Below are positions 52,175 through 61,500 of a stretch of 64,000 nt of DNA, one piece after another. The translations under genes were made by a program, and so were the position numbers. Location of the stretch: contig OW203740.1 of assembly GCA_934045075.1 (NCBI GenBank), positions 19,915,878-19,979,877 on the forward strand, read 5' to 3'. Numbering within the stretch: the stretch's first letter is position 1; each line of letters opens with the position of its first letter. The DNA is from Yponomeuta sedellus (Eukaryota; Arthropoda; Insecta; Lepidoptera; Yponomeutidae). Below the pieces are notes generated by a model that saw only the letters and a list, made by a program, of their open reading frames with translations, was not told where the DNA came from and made no database searches.

Positions 52175-52385
52175 GACTGCCTCGATGGTCTAGGGGTTGA
52201 CACGCGTGACTACAGAAATAGAGGTCGTGGTGGGTTCGATTCCCACACCGTCGTACGAGATCAGTACAAATGGCCTCAGTCTTGGTGTATTTCCATGTTT
52301 GTGATGTCCTTGCCTGGTTACCATAATACAGGGTATCATAGTTTGGGACCAGGTCGAGTGATTGTATCAAGTGAAAGTTATTGTT
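52175..52385 (+). repeat. tRNA-headed SINE
   Basis: Head CCTCGATGGTCTAGGGGTTG (A-box-like) and GGTGGGTTCGATTCCCACAC (B box). Body GTCTTGGTGTATTTCCATG and ACAGGGTATCATAG. Same body family as 9228-9430. An extra base pattern in the D arm and a poor anticodon arm argue against a tRNA gene. Confidence 0.6.
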
Positions 52386-52429
52386 ATTCTATAAATAAAT
52401 AGTACGAGCAATTTCTATTTATAATTATT

Positions 52430-52672
52430 AAAGCGCTTCGCAAGGCACGTTGAGCCGTTGATGCCAGCTGTCATGAAATTGCAGTCGTTAAAAACCATGT
52501 CAGAGGCCTTATGGGCGGCTTAATAACATCTGACAGTGGCCCCCTACTGTCCTACAACCCTCCACCAACCCAAACTTGGTCCCCGTGGTGGAGTATGGCC
52601 TAACGTTCCAGCGATGCAGGAAGAGTCCCGTGCCCCAGCAAGTGGGGGCACATCAACGGTTGATATCGAGAT
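52430..52672 (+). repeat. 5S-headed SINE, headless
   Basis: GCGCTTCGCAAGGCACGTTG to CATCAACGGTTGATATCGAG. Confidence 0.65.
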
Positions 52673-52709
52673 ACCTTTTAAGGCATAATTAAATACAGCC
52701 GTCGGAGCG

Positions 52710-52800
52710 GCGCGGCGATAGCCCAGTTGGTAGAACAACGACACAGGGTATCAGTGTGGGGCCAGAAGCAATGTCTGTGCTTGTATGATATGTAATGTTA
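52710..52800 (+). repeat. tRNA-headed SINE, internally deleted
   Basis: Head GCGATAGCCCAGTTGGTAGA joins directly to ACGACACAGGGTATCAG and the tail GTAATGTTATGTTATG. The B box is missing. Confidence 0.55.
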
Positions 52801-52802
52801 TG

Positions 52803-53330
52803 TTATGTTAATAATTGACTCTGACGCGAGAGACCAAGACCAAATTTGATACTCAGAGCGGGCATGTACCAATGACTTTGTTTTCTAAGTTATGTACATT
52901 TTTGAGGTTATATAGTATTAATACCACTCGCCTGCTGTGTGGTGTCCGCCTAGAGAATAGCACCAACCCAATTCTTCCCGCGGGTGTCGTATAAGGCGAC
53001 TAAGGGACACAAACCGGGGGGTGGGCAGCAGCGCCCCCCTGCAGTATAATTCCACCGAACTGCGATCCCCAATCCGCATGCTCAGCGTGGGGATTATGGG
53101 CATTGCCCCCTATGAAAGCACAATGTGGCTTTCTTTAGGGGAGGGCTATGTCCAGCAGTGGTCTAGTATAGCCTGACGATGACGATGACCACTCGCTAAC
53201 GTGACGGAAAACCTCCTGAGGAAACCCGGCTTGAAATTGCCAATCCGCGGTGGGGACACGTGGTAATTAAGCCCATACTCTCTTTCTGAGAGAAGGCCTG
53301 TGCCCTGCAGGGTAACGTTTAAAGGCTACA
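52803..53330 (+). repeat. tRNA-headed SINE split by retroposon D
   Basis: Left part GTACCAATGACTTTG to ATACCACTCGC. Right part GCTAACGTGACGGAAAACC, GTAATTAAGCCCATACTCTC and ACGTTTAAAGGCTACATA. The insertion at 52,932-53,187 carries a 9-bp duplication of ACCACTCGC. Confidence 0.65.
52932..53187 (+). mobile_element. Retroposon D, full length with target duplication
   Basis: 256 bp from CTGCTGTGTGGTGTCGGCC to AGCCTGACGATGACGATG. Flanked by ACCACTCGC (52,923-52,931 and 53,188-53,196). This copy fixes both ends of the family: constant 5' end, short GAC/GAT tail and no inverted repeats. That makes it a retroposon of SINE size. GAACTGCGATCCCCAACC could be a relic B box, but no clear pol III promoter is seen. 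Confidence 0.8.
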
Positions 53331-53680
53331 TACCAAATAAACGAATCATAAAACGATCGATTTACTATCGGCGCTGTCATGAATAGCAGAGTACAATCCT
53401 TGTCATTTGAGTTCATTCATTCGTTTCATCCAGTTAATTTTCTTAACAAATGTAATAGCCCTTATGAAGATACAATCTGATCAAACTGTCACAAACTAAA
53501 TGAAGACGGAAGGTCTGATCGGTTCAGCCATTTAACTTTAGACAGATAGACTAGGGGCCAGTTTCTGAACTGCGAATTTTGCTACTTAGATATGTAAGAT
53601 ATTTGACACTAAAATATCACCTCACTGGTTGAGACTACCCCCGCCTTCTCCACGTCACCTGTTGGTTGGCTCAAATAAAA
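53331..53680. other. Single-copy-looking sequence
   Basis: Nothing recognised. Confidence 0.3.
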
Positions 53681-53684
53681 TACT

Positions 53685-53875
<191 letters not shown>

Positions 53876-53939
53876 GCCTTTTTATGTATTTTGTTTTCTG
53901 GTGTGTACAATAAAGAGTTCTAATCTAATCTTATCTTCT

Positions 53940-54188
53940 TCTTCTTCAGGCTTTATTAGTCCACTGCTGGACATAGTCCTCCCCTAATGAGCGCAAGGTT
54001 GTGCCATCATTGGGGGGTAGTGCCCATAATCCCCACGCTGGGCATGCGGGTTGGGGATCGCAGTTTGGTGGAATTGTACTGCAGGGGGCGCTGCTGCCCA
54101 CCCCCCGGTTTGTATCCCTTAGGCGCCTTTTACGACACCCGCGGGAAGAATTTGGGTAGGTGCTATTCTCTAGGCCGACACCACACAG
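53940..54188 (-). repeat. SINE-like retroposon D, near full length
   Basis: On the minus strand GCTGTGTGGTGTCGGCCTAG to the tail AAAGCCTGAAGAAGAAG. The GAAGAA tail again matches the RTE-like LINE. Confidence 0.7.
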
Positions 54189-54535
54189 CCTAACCACAAT
54201 CTTATCTAATCTAAGTTAATTGTAGTTGTGTCTCTTCAAATTTCTCAGCAAAGAGCGTGACAGAACTTAAGTATTTCCTTACCCAAATACGCAATTTATG
54301 AAATTGGCCCTCAGAGATGTTCTATGAAGTCACCGATTCAATTCTTTATGGTAATCGATTTTGACATTGTTAAAGTTTATGGTTTGTCTAGATTATAGCA
54401 TTTATTATAATTATTACAGTTATTTTTAGACTTAGTCTGTAACCCTATATGACATAAGAAGCAAGTAAATAAAAAGTATTAGTATTATTATTATTTTCAG
54501 GCCTTAGGGTTGACGTAATGCAAATAATTTATGTT
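54189..54535. other. Unassigned, ending in a LINE-like tail
   Basis: GCAAGTAAATAAAAAGTATT and AGTATTATTATTATT near 54,460-54,495 are retroposon-like. The rest is unassigned. Confidence 0.3.
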
Positions 54536-54815
54536 AAATAAAAACATACATACATAACCTCGTTATGCTGCCACTTGCCACGATCTTGACAGATCACCTT
54601 CGCTTCATCAACGTTCATAAGTCGTAGCACGCACGCACGCCGGTTCCGGGTACTTTTTATCTTTCCCTTTGCTACTACATCCCCTATCTGGTCGATGTAT
54701 GTCCATCTGGGACGACCCTTACCAGCCCTTCCACTCACATTCGCAATATATATTTGTTTCGTCAATCTTTCTTCCTTCATCCTCTCCACATGTCCAAACC
54801 AACGCAACATTCCTT
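54536..54815 (-). pseudogene. Non-LTR retrotransposon C-terminus
   Basis: L-R-W-F-G-H-V-E-R-M, R-L-T-K-Q-I-Y, V-S-G-R-A-G-K-G-R-P-R, Q-I-G-D-V, S-T-R-N-R-R-A-C, L-M-N-V-D-E-A and C-Q-D-R-G-K-W-Q remain in one frame. The final V-S-A-Y-P is lost. This is the best-preserved of three copies (others at 32,798 and 46,040). It ends at ACATACATACATAA, the inverted ATGT tail. Confidence 0.7.
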
Positions 54816-55212
54816 TCTCAATAGGTTAAGAAATATCTGTGTAATTTCCATTTTTTGATTCGTCAATCTTTTTTTAAAGAAAAATTTAATAAAAAACAAA
54901 CAATCAGAATAAGCTTTTAACAAAAACAACTTGATTCTATCAAAACTGCCCCAAAAGTTTGCTACGTGGAGCTTCTGTATATTTTTGCACTGTGTAACCT
55001 TCGATTCCAGTAAGATCACGAGCATCGGCTATTTGAATCGATTATATTGATTTCAATCGTGCTGATTCATTCGATTGTCGGTCAGGCCGATACGATTTTA
55101 AGGGCCCACTTGTGGTTCTTGTTTTTGGTCAAATTTGTGTCTGCTTTGCAGAGTAAAGTGAATTTTATTGATTGGTAAAGATATACGATCGTTTTTATTA
55201 CAACAAGATTCC
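54816..55212. other. AT-rich unassigned sequence
   Basis: GGTTAAGAAATATCTGTGT near 54,823 also occurs near 47,857, linked to type H ends. Nothing else. Confidence 0.3.
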
Positions 55213-55352
55213 TAAATAAAACATTTTTTATACGAATTTATGCTCGTTTATTACATTTTTACAATTTTCCGACGTTTCGGCACTTTTTCAGGTGCCGTGG
55301 TCCCGGATGACTACTATGTCTACTGCTCGTGTTAACCTTAGAAAATACTAAA
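55213..55352 (-). repeat. Penelope-like tail, clean copy
   Basis: On the minus strand TATTTTCTAAGGTTAACACG, ACCACGGCACCTGAAAAAGT, GCCGAAACGTCGGAAAATTG and AACGAGCATAAATTCGTAT. This copy gives the family order used to read the others. Confidence 0.6.
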
Positions 55353-55675
55353 CATGATTCCTCTTATGCACTAATCAAATGCAGTTTTAATAATCTGTGG
55401 TTATGTCTTTCCTTTTACCACAAACTAATTAAACCGCCTCTGAGAAGTGTTTTAAAGAATCATGTGTCTATACATAACACTGATAATAGCTTTATAAAGG
55501 TCTATATTCTAAGACTCATATATGAATAATCAATAGTGATTTTAAATAGATAGATAGAGATTACTTTATTATAGGATACTTATAATAGGTTTTTTATGAC
55601 AAATCTTGGTTGTTACACCTTAAGTAATAAAGTGTTAGTGTTATATTATTTAAATGCACTAACCCGTGCTAATGA

Positions 55676-56293
55676 CAATTTTAAAACCTATTTGGAGGCT
55701 AAAATTCCACCCATGCCGGGACTCGAACCCGCGACCTCTGGCTAACCGTGCCAGCGGTTTTTTTTTTTATTTTTTTTTAATTTCAATCTTAACTTTTACT
55801 GTGTCTACATTTTATTTTTTTAAGTTTCTATTTTATTCTAAATTACGATGTAAATGGGTTAAAATAAAAAAAAAAATACACATATAAATATTAATAAAAC
55901 AATAGTAATAAACAAATATAAATTACGAAAAGAGAAAAAAGGATAAAAAAAAAACAAAAGAAAGGAAACAAAAAAAATAATAATAATAATAAAGTTAAAT
56001 TGACCCATTAGGTTAAACCTATCTAGCAATAAGTAGGATAATACAAGACTAATAAATAATAAATAAAGAAGAAGAATAATAGAGACAAAAAGTAGACAAA
56101 TTCTACATGATAATATTAATATACTATGTTCTTTCATATTTAATTCACTGACTACAAGGTTGCCACGTTATAAACGGTGGCAGTAACACGTTTCAAAAAA
56201 AAAAAAAAACCGTGCCAGCGCACTCCCAACTGAGCTAATGGGCGACTTACCGCTATCAGTGAAATTTCGAACCTCTTTACAATACTCTCTGTA
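55676..56293 (-). repeat. SINE E split by an AT-rich insertion
   Basis: On the minus strand the core GCCCATTAGCTCAGTTGGG and GCGCTGGCACGG lies at 56,210-56,250. The B-box side GCGGGTTCGAGTCCCGGC and tail are at 55,676-55,756. Confidence 0.7.
55757..56207 (+). mobile_element. AT-rich retroposed insert with 13-bp target duplication
   Basis: AACCGTGCCAGCG is present at 55,744-55,756 and 56,208-56,220, both part of the SINE core. The insert starts with a T-run and ends ACACGTTTCA plus about 14 A. Its content is AT-rich, with no conserved coding. A long variable duplication plus a poly-A end are hallmarks of target-primed reverse transcription. It could be a LINE fragment or a copied cellular RNA. 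Confidence 0.7.
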
Positions 56294-56445
56294 TTACGGC
56301 CACAGGCCTTCTCTCAAAGAGAGAGTCTGGGCTTAAACATAACGCGTTCCCACCGCGTATTGGTATTTTCAAGCGCTGGGGTATCTGAACATCTCAGACG
56401 CTCAAGTTTCCTCACGATGTCTACCTTCACAGTTAGCGAACAGCA
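56294..56445 (-). repeat. 3' part of a tRNA-headed SINE (tail C)
   Basis: CACAGGCCTTCTCTCAAAGA, TTTTCAAGCGCTGGGGTATC, CGCTCAAGTTTCCTCACGAT. Confidence 0.55.
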
Positions 56446-56689
56446 TTTAGATTGTATTGATATACATGTAGGAATTTAAATCTTCAAGCGTGGCTGTAAT
56501 ATAATATACAAACCAAAAGCTCTAGCTAGAGGTTGGAATCCCCCAGGAAATGATAGGGAATGCCTTTAGCCCCGACAATATTGCACCCATGAATACATGA
56601 ATTGCTTTTAGTAATAAGGCCGCCAATTGTAGGCGGTTGCTCTACCTACCTACTTATCTACCAACCTACCTAGACATATATGAAACGGG

Positions 56690-57000
56690 TGTAATCGCGA
56701 TTATTTATAAGGTAAAACGTAATTACGTTGTTTCCCGATGTTTCGGCAGCGTTACAGTGGCCGTGGTCACGGGTAGGCTGAACGCTGTCGCCGAAAACGC
56801 CCAGGATTGATCGAATCTACGATGACGTCACAGCTCAGTATATATAGCGATCCGAGAGTTGACTTGACGTTTGTTTGTATACTGACCAGTGACGTATATA
56901 ATCCCTGTGCGACACCGCTCGAACGCTTTGCCCGTAGTCCACCTGATAATTGTATATAATATATGAAAATATAATCATAGTGAAAAAGCATTTGTCCCAA
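56690..57000 (-). repeat. Penelope-like element, longer segment
   Basis: AAGGTAAAACGTAATTACG, TTTCCCGATGTTTCGGCAGC and GTTACAGTGGCCGTGGTCAC match the 8762-8895 arm. It continues into sequence with two TATATA clusters (56,837 and 56,895) that may belong to the same element. Confidence 0.45.
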
Positions 57001-57032
57001 TATTCCCGTCGGCCACGCATCTACTGTAACTT

Positions 57033-57088
57033 GTCCACCTAGGTGGACCACGGGTAAAAAAATAACCCCGTGGTCCACCCGGGTGGAC
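57033..57088. repeat. GC-rich nested palindrome
   Basis: Arms 57,033-57,055 and 57,065-57,088 pair over ~22 bp around a 9-bp AT spacer. Each arm is itself palindromic (GTCCACCTAGGTGGAC and GTCCACCCGGGTGGAC). No flanking duplication was found. Confidence 0.8.
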
Positions 57089-57596
57089 TACACAGGTGTA
57101 CCATGGGAAAGGAGGGAATTTATTTATTCGCTTTTTTTAGGAAAAATACACGATAAATTTAAAATTATCACTTTCTTTGCACTTATTAACAAACTTACGA
57201 AAAATCTGAGTAACTTTTCAGAAACCTGTCAAATAGCCTATTTAATATTATGAAATAAATTGAAGTGAAAAGGTTTTATTCAAAGTAGTGCAGAATACAG
57301 CGGCTTAATGAACGTTACGAATCAAACAAGGTGTCCATTTCAAAATCTAGATTATTTTGCAGAAAACAAAAGACAAAAAAACTCCAAATTTAGTCTTTTC
57401 AAAGTCCTTAATTAACAAAGTTTACATAATTATTAGTACTGGCTTTAATTCTAGACATAAATATCATCTAAATAATCCTTTATGTTATAGTAGACCTTTT
57501 GGCACAAAGTGTGCTTAACACATTTTTACATAGGTACGTTACACATAATTTTTGAGAAAAAAGTACAAAAAAACTCAAAACTTGGTCTTTCCAAAT
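57089..57596. other. AT-rich unassigned sequence
   Basis: No repeat or coding sequence is recognised. Confidence 0.3.
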
Positions 57597-57944
57597 CTTC
57601 TATATAAATAAAATACAAAATCCTGAGTGACTCACTCATCAACGCCCAGTCCAAGCCGTTGGACCTAGGAAGCTGAAATTTTGCACAGAGGGTCTGTATA
57701 TAATTTAGGCAAGGAAAAGGACCAGATTTTTTGAAATTCAACCCCTAAGCAGGCGAAAAGGGTTGCCAAAATTTGTGCGGCCGGTATAAACAATGTTGTC
57801 CAATTTTCTTGTAACTAAAATAAATACTCTTCAACACAACTGATTGAACACGTGTTTCGCCGTTTTTCTAAATTTAACCCTTAAGGGGAGTGAACGGGGT
57901 TGCAAAAAAAGTCCACGCGGACGGAGTCGCGGGCAAAAGCTAGT
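57597..57944 (+). mobile_element. Non-autonomous Helitron-like element, uninterrupted
   Basis: Begins TCTTCTATATAAATAAAATA after A and ends AAAAGCTAG before T, matching the A^T target and the TC...CTRR termini of Helitrons. Ahead of the end is the short hairpin CGCGGACGGAGTCGCG. About 348 bp, with no inverted ends or duplication. It is the empty-site reference for the insertion at 7227. Confidence 0.7.
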
Positions 57945-58109
57945 TCTTTGGTTATGTGGATGATGGAAGGGGGTAGTACTTTAAATATTTATTGCGAAGA
58001 GTATATGTGGGAGATAAAATTATTTTATGCGCAAAAACGTTGGTGTGTGACTGTTGCTATTTCGAAAACGCCAGGCGCTAGGAACTCCCCACTCTCTGAC
58101 GGGCAGGCC

Positions 58110-58116
58110 TATATAA
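58110..58116 (+). promoter_or_regulatory. Putative LTR TATA box
   Basis: TATATAA ~105 bp into the LTR, followed by GAGCGCACAGTGTCGACGGG. Transcription would start roughly 25-35 bp downstream. Inferred from motif and position. Confidence 0.5.
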
Positions 58117-58380
58117 ACTCGAGCGCACAGTGTCGACGGGTCAGAAGCGGTCCGACTACGGACACGGCACTACGGTGCTCTGAGCTGTCTATTACTTCAG
58201 GTGATCAATTTTCGTGTTGTAACCTAAGAGTAAATATTGTATTATTCTAGATTACCAAATTGATGGATAAATAATAATTACCTGGTCATTTAATGAAATA
58301 TTATATTAAAATCTAATATTAAAATCTAATTTCAATCAAATAATTTCTCTTTCTATTAAATTATGATTTGTTGATTATTA

Positions 58381-58386
58381 AATAAA
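58381..58386 (+). terminator. LTR polyadenylation signal
   Basis: AATAAA 56 bp before the LTR end. The copy in the 3' LTR (63,689-63,694) is the one expected to end the transcript. Confidence 0.6.
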
Positions 58387-58441
58387 GCTTAGATTAATTT
58401 ATTTTGGTGGTCTCACTACTTCTCCTGTACTTTCTCCCACA

Positions 58442-58454
58442 TCAGAAGTGGGAT
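58442..58454 (+). promoter_or_regulatory. Primer binding site, tRNA-Leu-like
   Basis: TCAGAAGTGGGAT starts right at the LTR end and is complementary to the 3' region of insect tRNA-Leu as I recall it. It is set back five bases, so the terminal CACCA would lie opposite LTR bases that do not pair. The last LTR bases TCCCAC can also pair with GTGGGA of this site. Confidence 0.55.
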
Positions 58455-58513
58455 GATAAACCTAAACTACGCCCATGAATATTTGATTATTTCAGGTTCG
58501 AGACAACTTCTCT

Positions 58514-61500
58514 ATGATGCGAGACGATCCAATACCTGCCAACGAGCAGCCTGCTGTAGAAGAACGGCCTCCGATCCAATCAGCTACGCGTACTGCACCT
58601 ACTTCACCGATCCTCGGGCAAAATTTGGTGCATCCGCCAGCAGATGCCATTGCTGGTGAAGCCGGCTGTTCCTCCAGCAACGATTCAAGGAGAGGTTTTG
58701 TTCCTTTATCTTTTATGCAAAACATGATGCAGGAAATGATGACAAAACTGATTGAGACCACAGCGGGCGCATTTAACTCGAATAAACCAATCCCGAAAAG
58801 TAGAAATATCGACAATATTTATGTACCGACCTTTGACCCTGATGATCGAACTGATACCATTCAAGTTTGGTGTCGTATTGTGGAGGATTTAAGAGTTGAA
58901 TATGGTCTCAATGATAGAGAAACCCTTAATTTATCCAGGAAGAATTTGCGAGGACGTGCTGCAGACTGGGCACGTCGAAACTATAACAGCTTGACCACGT
59001 GGCCACAACTTAAAGCTGGCCTTTCTGAAACCTTTGCAGACGAAGCGCGATACTACGACGACCTGATGCTCTTCATGGAGTACACCAGCGAACAGTCCAG
59101 CAGTCTGGCAGAGTATGCCACTCGCAAGTGGGAGCTGGCAAAGAAGGCGGTTGGTGTGGAGATGACTGAGCAACGCCTGGTTGAAGCAGTTATTTCGGGT
59201 ATGTCAGATTTTCGTATTCGTTCGGATTTGTTGAGATTGACACCAAAAAACTTGCCACAGTTGATCCAAAGCCTCAATTCATATAAGCGAAAGAGACCAA
59301 ACAAGGACACTGATCACAACATCCCGTCAAAAAAACCTAAGCCCAATCCATCTGATTTAAACAAACAAAGACGTTGTCACAAATGCCTAAAGCTAGGTCA
59401 TTTACAAAAAGACTGCCGTACAAATGTTGCTAAAACTCGTGGTATTAATGATACACCCTCCACCTCCACCTCCAATGACACGAAGCCATTACTCAAATTA
59501 TGCACTTTTTGCAACCGTAAAGGCCACACCCAAGAAAATTGTTTTCAACGCTTGAATAAAAAGTCGAGAGATGACAAGACTGCCGATGTAAATTCCCTTA
59601 TCATTGGAAATAATAGGTCAAAGACTGCCCAAATTGGTGAACACCATTACTCGTGCTTACTGGATAGTGGTGCCGAGTGTTCCCTAATGCGTGATAGTGT
59701 AGGTGATACTGTCAAAGGCAAAATAATCTATGAAACAACTATGTTGCGTGGGGTCGGAAGCAACGCGTTCCAATCATTGCGTAAAAAAATTTGCTTGATC
59801 TGTATTGATAATTTAAACATCGAATTGGAGTTTGTCCTTGTCGCTGACAAATACATCCAATATGATTTGCTATTGGGTCAAAACCTTTTTGAATCTCCCG
59901 GAATTGAAGTCACTTTTACTAACCTTGGTGCTACAATTTCCCGCAACTTTTACCATGTCAATTCTGTTCAAATGTTTCACTTTGATCACATAAATATCAA
60001 TGAGAACATCAGCTCTCATCAGAAAAAACAGTTAAAAATTATCTTGGAGTCTCGTGAAGCTATGTTTACTTCCGGAAATGCAGTCTCCCAAGTCACCACT
60101 GGCGAGCTAAACATTCGTTTAAAGAACCCAGATAAGATTGTTCAGCGGCGTCCTTACCGTTTAGCCCCGTTAGAACGCGAGCATGTCCAAAAGATGATCC
60201 AAGACCTTAAAGATCATGATATTATTCGAGATAGCAACTCCCCATTTGCTAGTCCAATTCTATTAGTCAGCAAAAAAGATGGTGGTGCGCGGCTCTGTGT
60301 TGACTATAGGGAGTTAAATAGTAATACAGTCCGTGATCACTTCCCTCTTCCTTTAATCGATGACCACATAAGCAAGCTGGCCAAAGCCAAATACTTTACA
60401 GTGTTGGATATGGCTGCGGGTTTTCACCAGATCCCGGTAGGCGTAGATTCTATCGAAAAAACTGCCTTTGTTACTCCGGACGGACAATTTGAGTTTTTGC
60501 GGATGCCTTTCGGACTTTGTAATGCACCGTCCGTTTTTCAAAGGGCAATTAATTCGGCCCTTAAATTGTATATTGACAAGTTTGCCCTCATTTACATCGA
60601 TGATGTAATCATCTACTCTGAAAGCATTGAAGAAGGTCTTGAGCAATTGGAACATATTCTCGATGCGCTAAAAAAAGCAGGATTTTCCTTGAATATAAAA
60701 AAATGCAAGTTTCTTCACACTGAAATCGAATATCTTGGCAGAATTATTTCCAATGGTCAGGTAAAACCAAGTCCCGGGAAAGTACAAGCTCTTCTGAATT
60801 CCCCAGTTCCAACATCGGTCAAGCAAGTCCGGCAATTTTGCGGACTAGCTAGTTACTTTCGAAAATTTGTTCCAGACTTTGCTCTGACGATGATCCCCTT
60901 ATACAACCTTACACGTAATAATACAAAATGGAACTGGTCAAGGGAGCACGATGCTGCCAGGGACAAAATCTTAAAGTATCTTGCATCCGAGCCCACATTA
61001 GCATTGTTTGATCCTACAAAACCTGTTGAACTACATACTGATGCTAGTTCCGCCGGATTCGGAGCAGTCCTTTTTCAAAAATATGAGGGCCAATTAAAAG
61101 TCATCGAATATTTCAGCATGCGAACCACTGAAACTGAAAGCCGATACCACTCTTACGAGCTAGAAACCCTGGCCGTAGTGAGAGCGATTAAACATTTCAG
61201 ACATTATCTACTTGGTAGGCCATTTAAAGTCATCACAGACTGCAATTCATTAAAGGCATCCCGTAACAAAAAAGAGCTACTCCCCCGGGTTCACCGGTGG
61301 TGGGCTTATTTACAGAGTTTTGACTTCGAAATTGAATATCGTAAAGGCGAACGTATCCCTCACGTGGACTTTTTGAGTCGAAACCCACCCACCTTGAACA
61401 TAAATAATGTACAAAACTATCACGAATGGTTGGAGGTTGGACAAAATACTGACGAGGAAACAAAGGCTATCATAAAGGCCATGCATGATGGTACAATCGA

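Larger units (their letters stand above)
58006..58441 (+). repeat. 5' LTR
   Basis: 436 bp. Contains a TATATAA box at 58,110-58,116 in a GC-richer stretch and AATAAA at 58,381-58,386, so R probably begins shortly after the TATA box. It is identical by eye to the 3' LTR. An open frame crosses it by chance. Confidence 0.95.

Noticed and set aside
52175..52260. Possible tRNA gene with good B box
   Set aside because: The anticodon arm does not fold well, and the downstream body matches the SINE at 9228-9430.
57900..58250. 116-codon frame across the 5' LTR, repeated in the 3' LTR
   Set aside because: It is non-coding LTR sequence that happens to be open. The copy in the 3' LTR is identical because the LTRs are.
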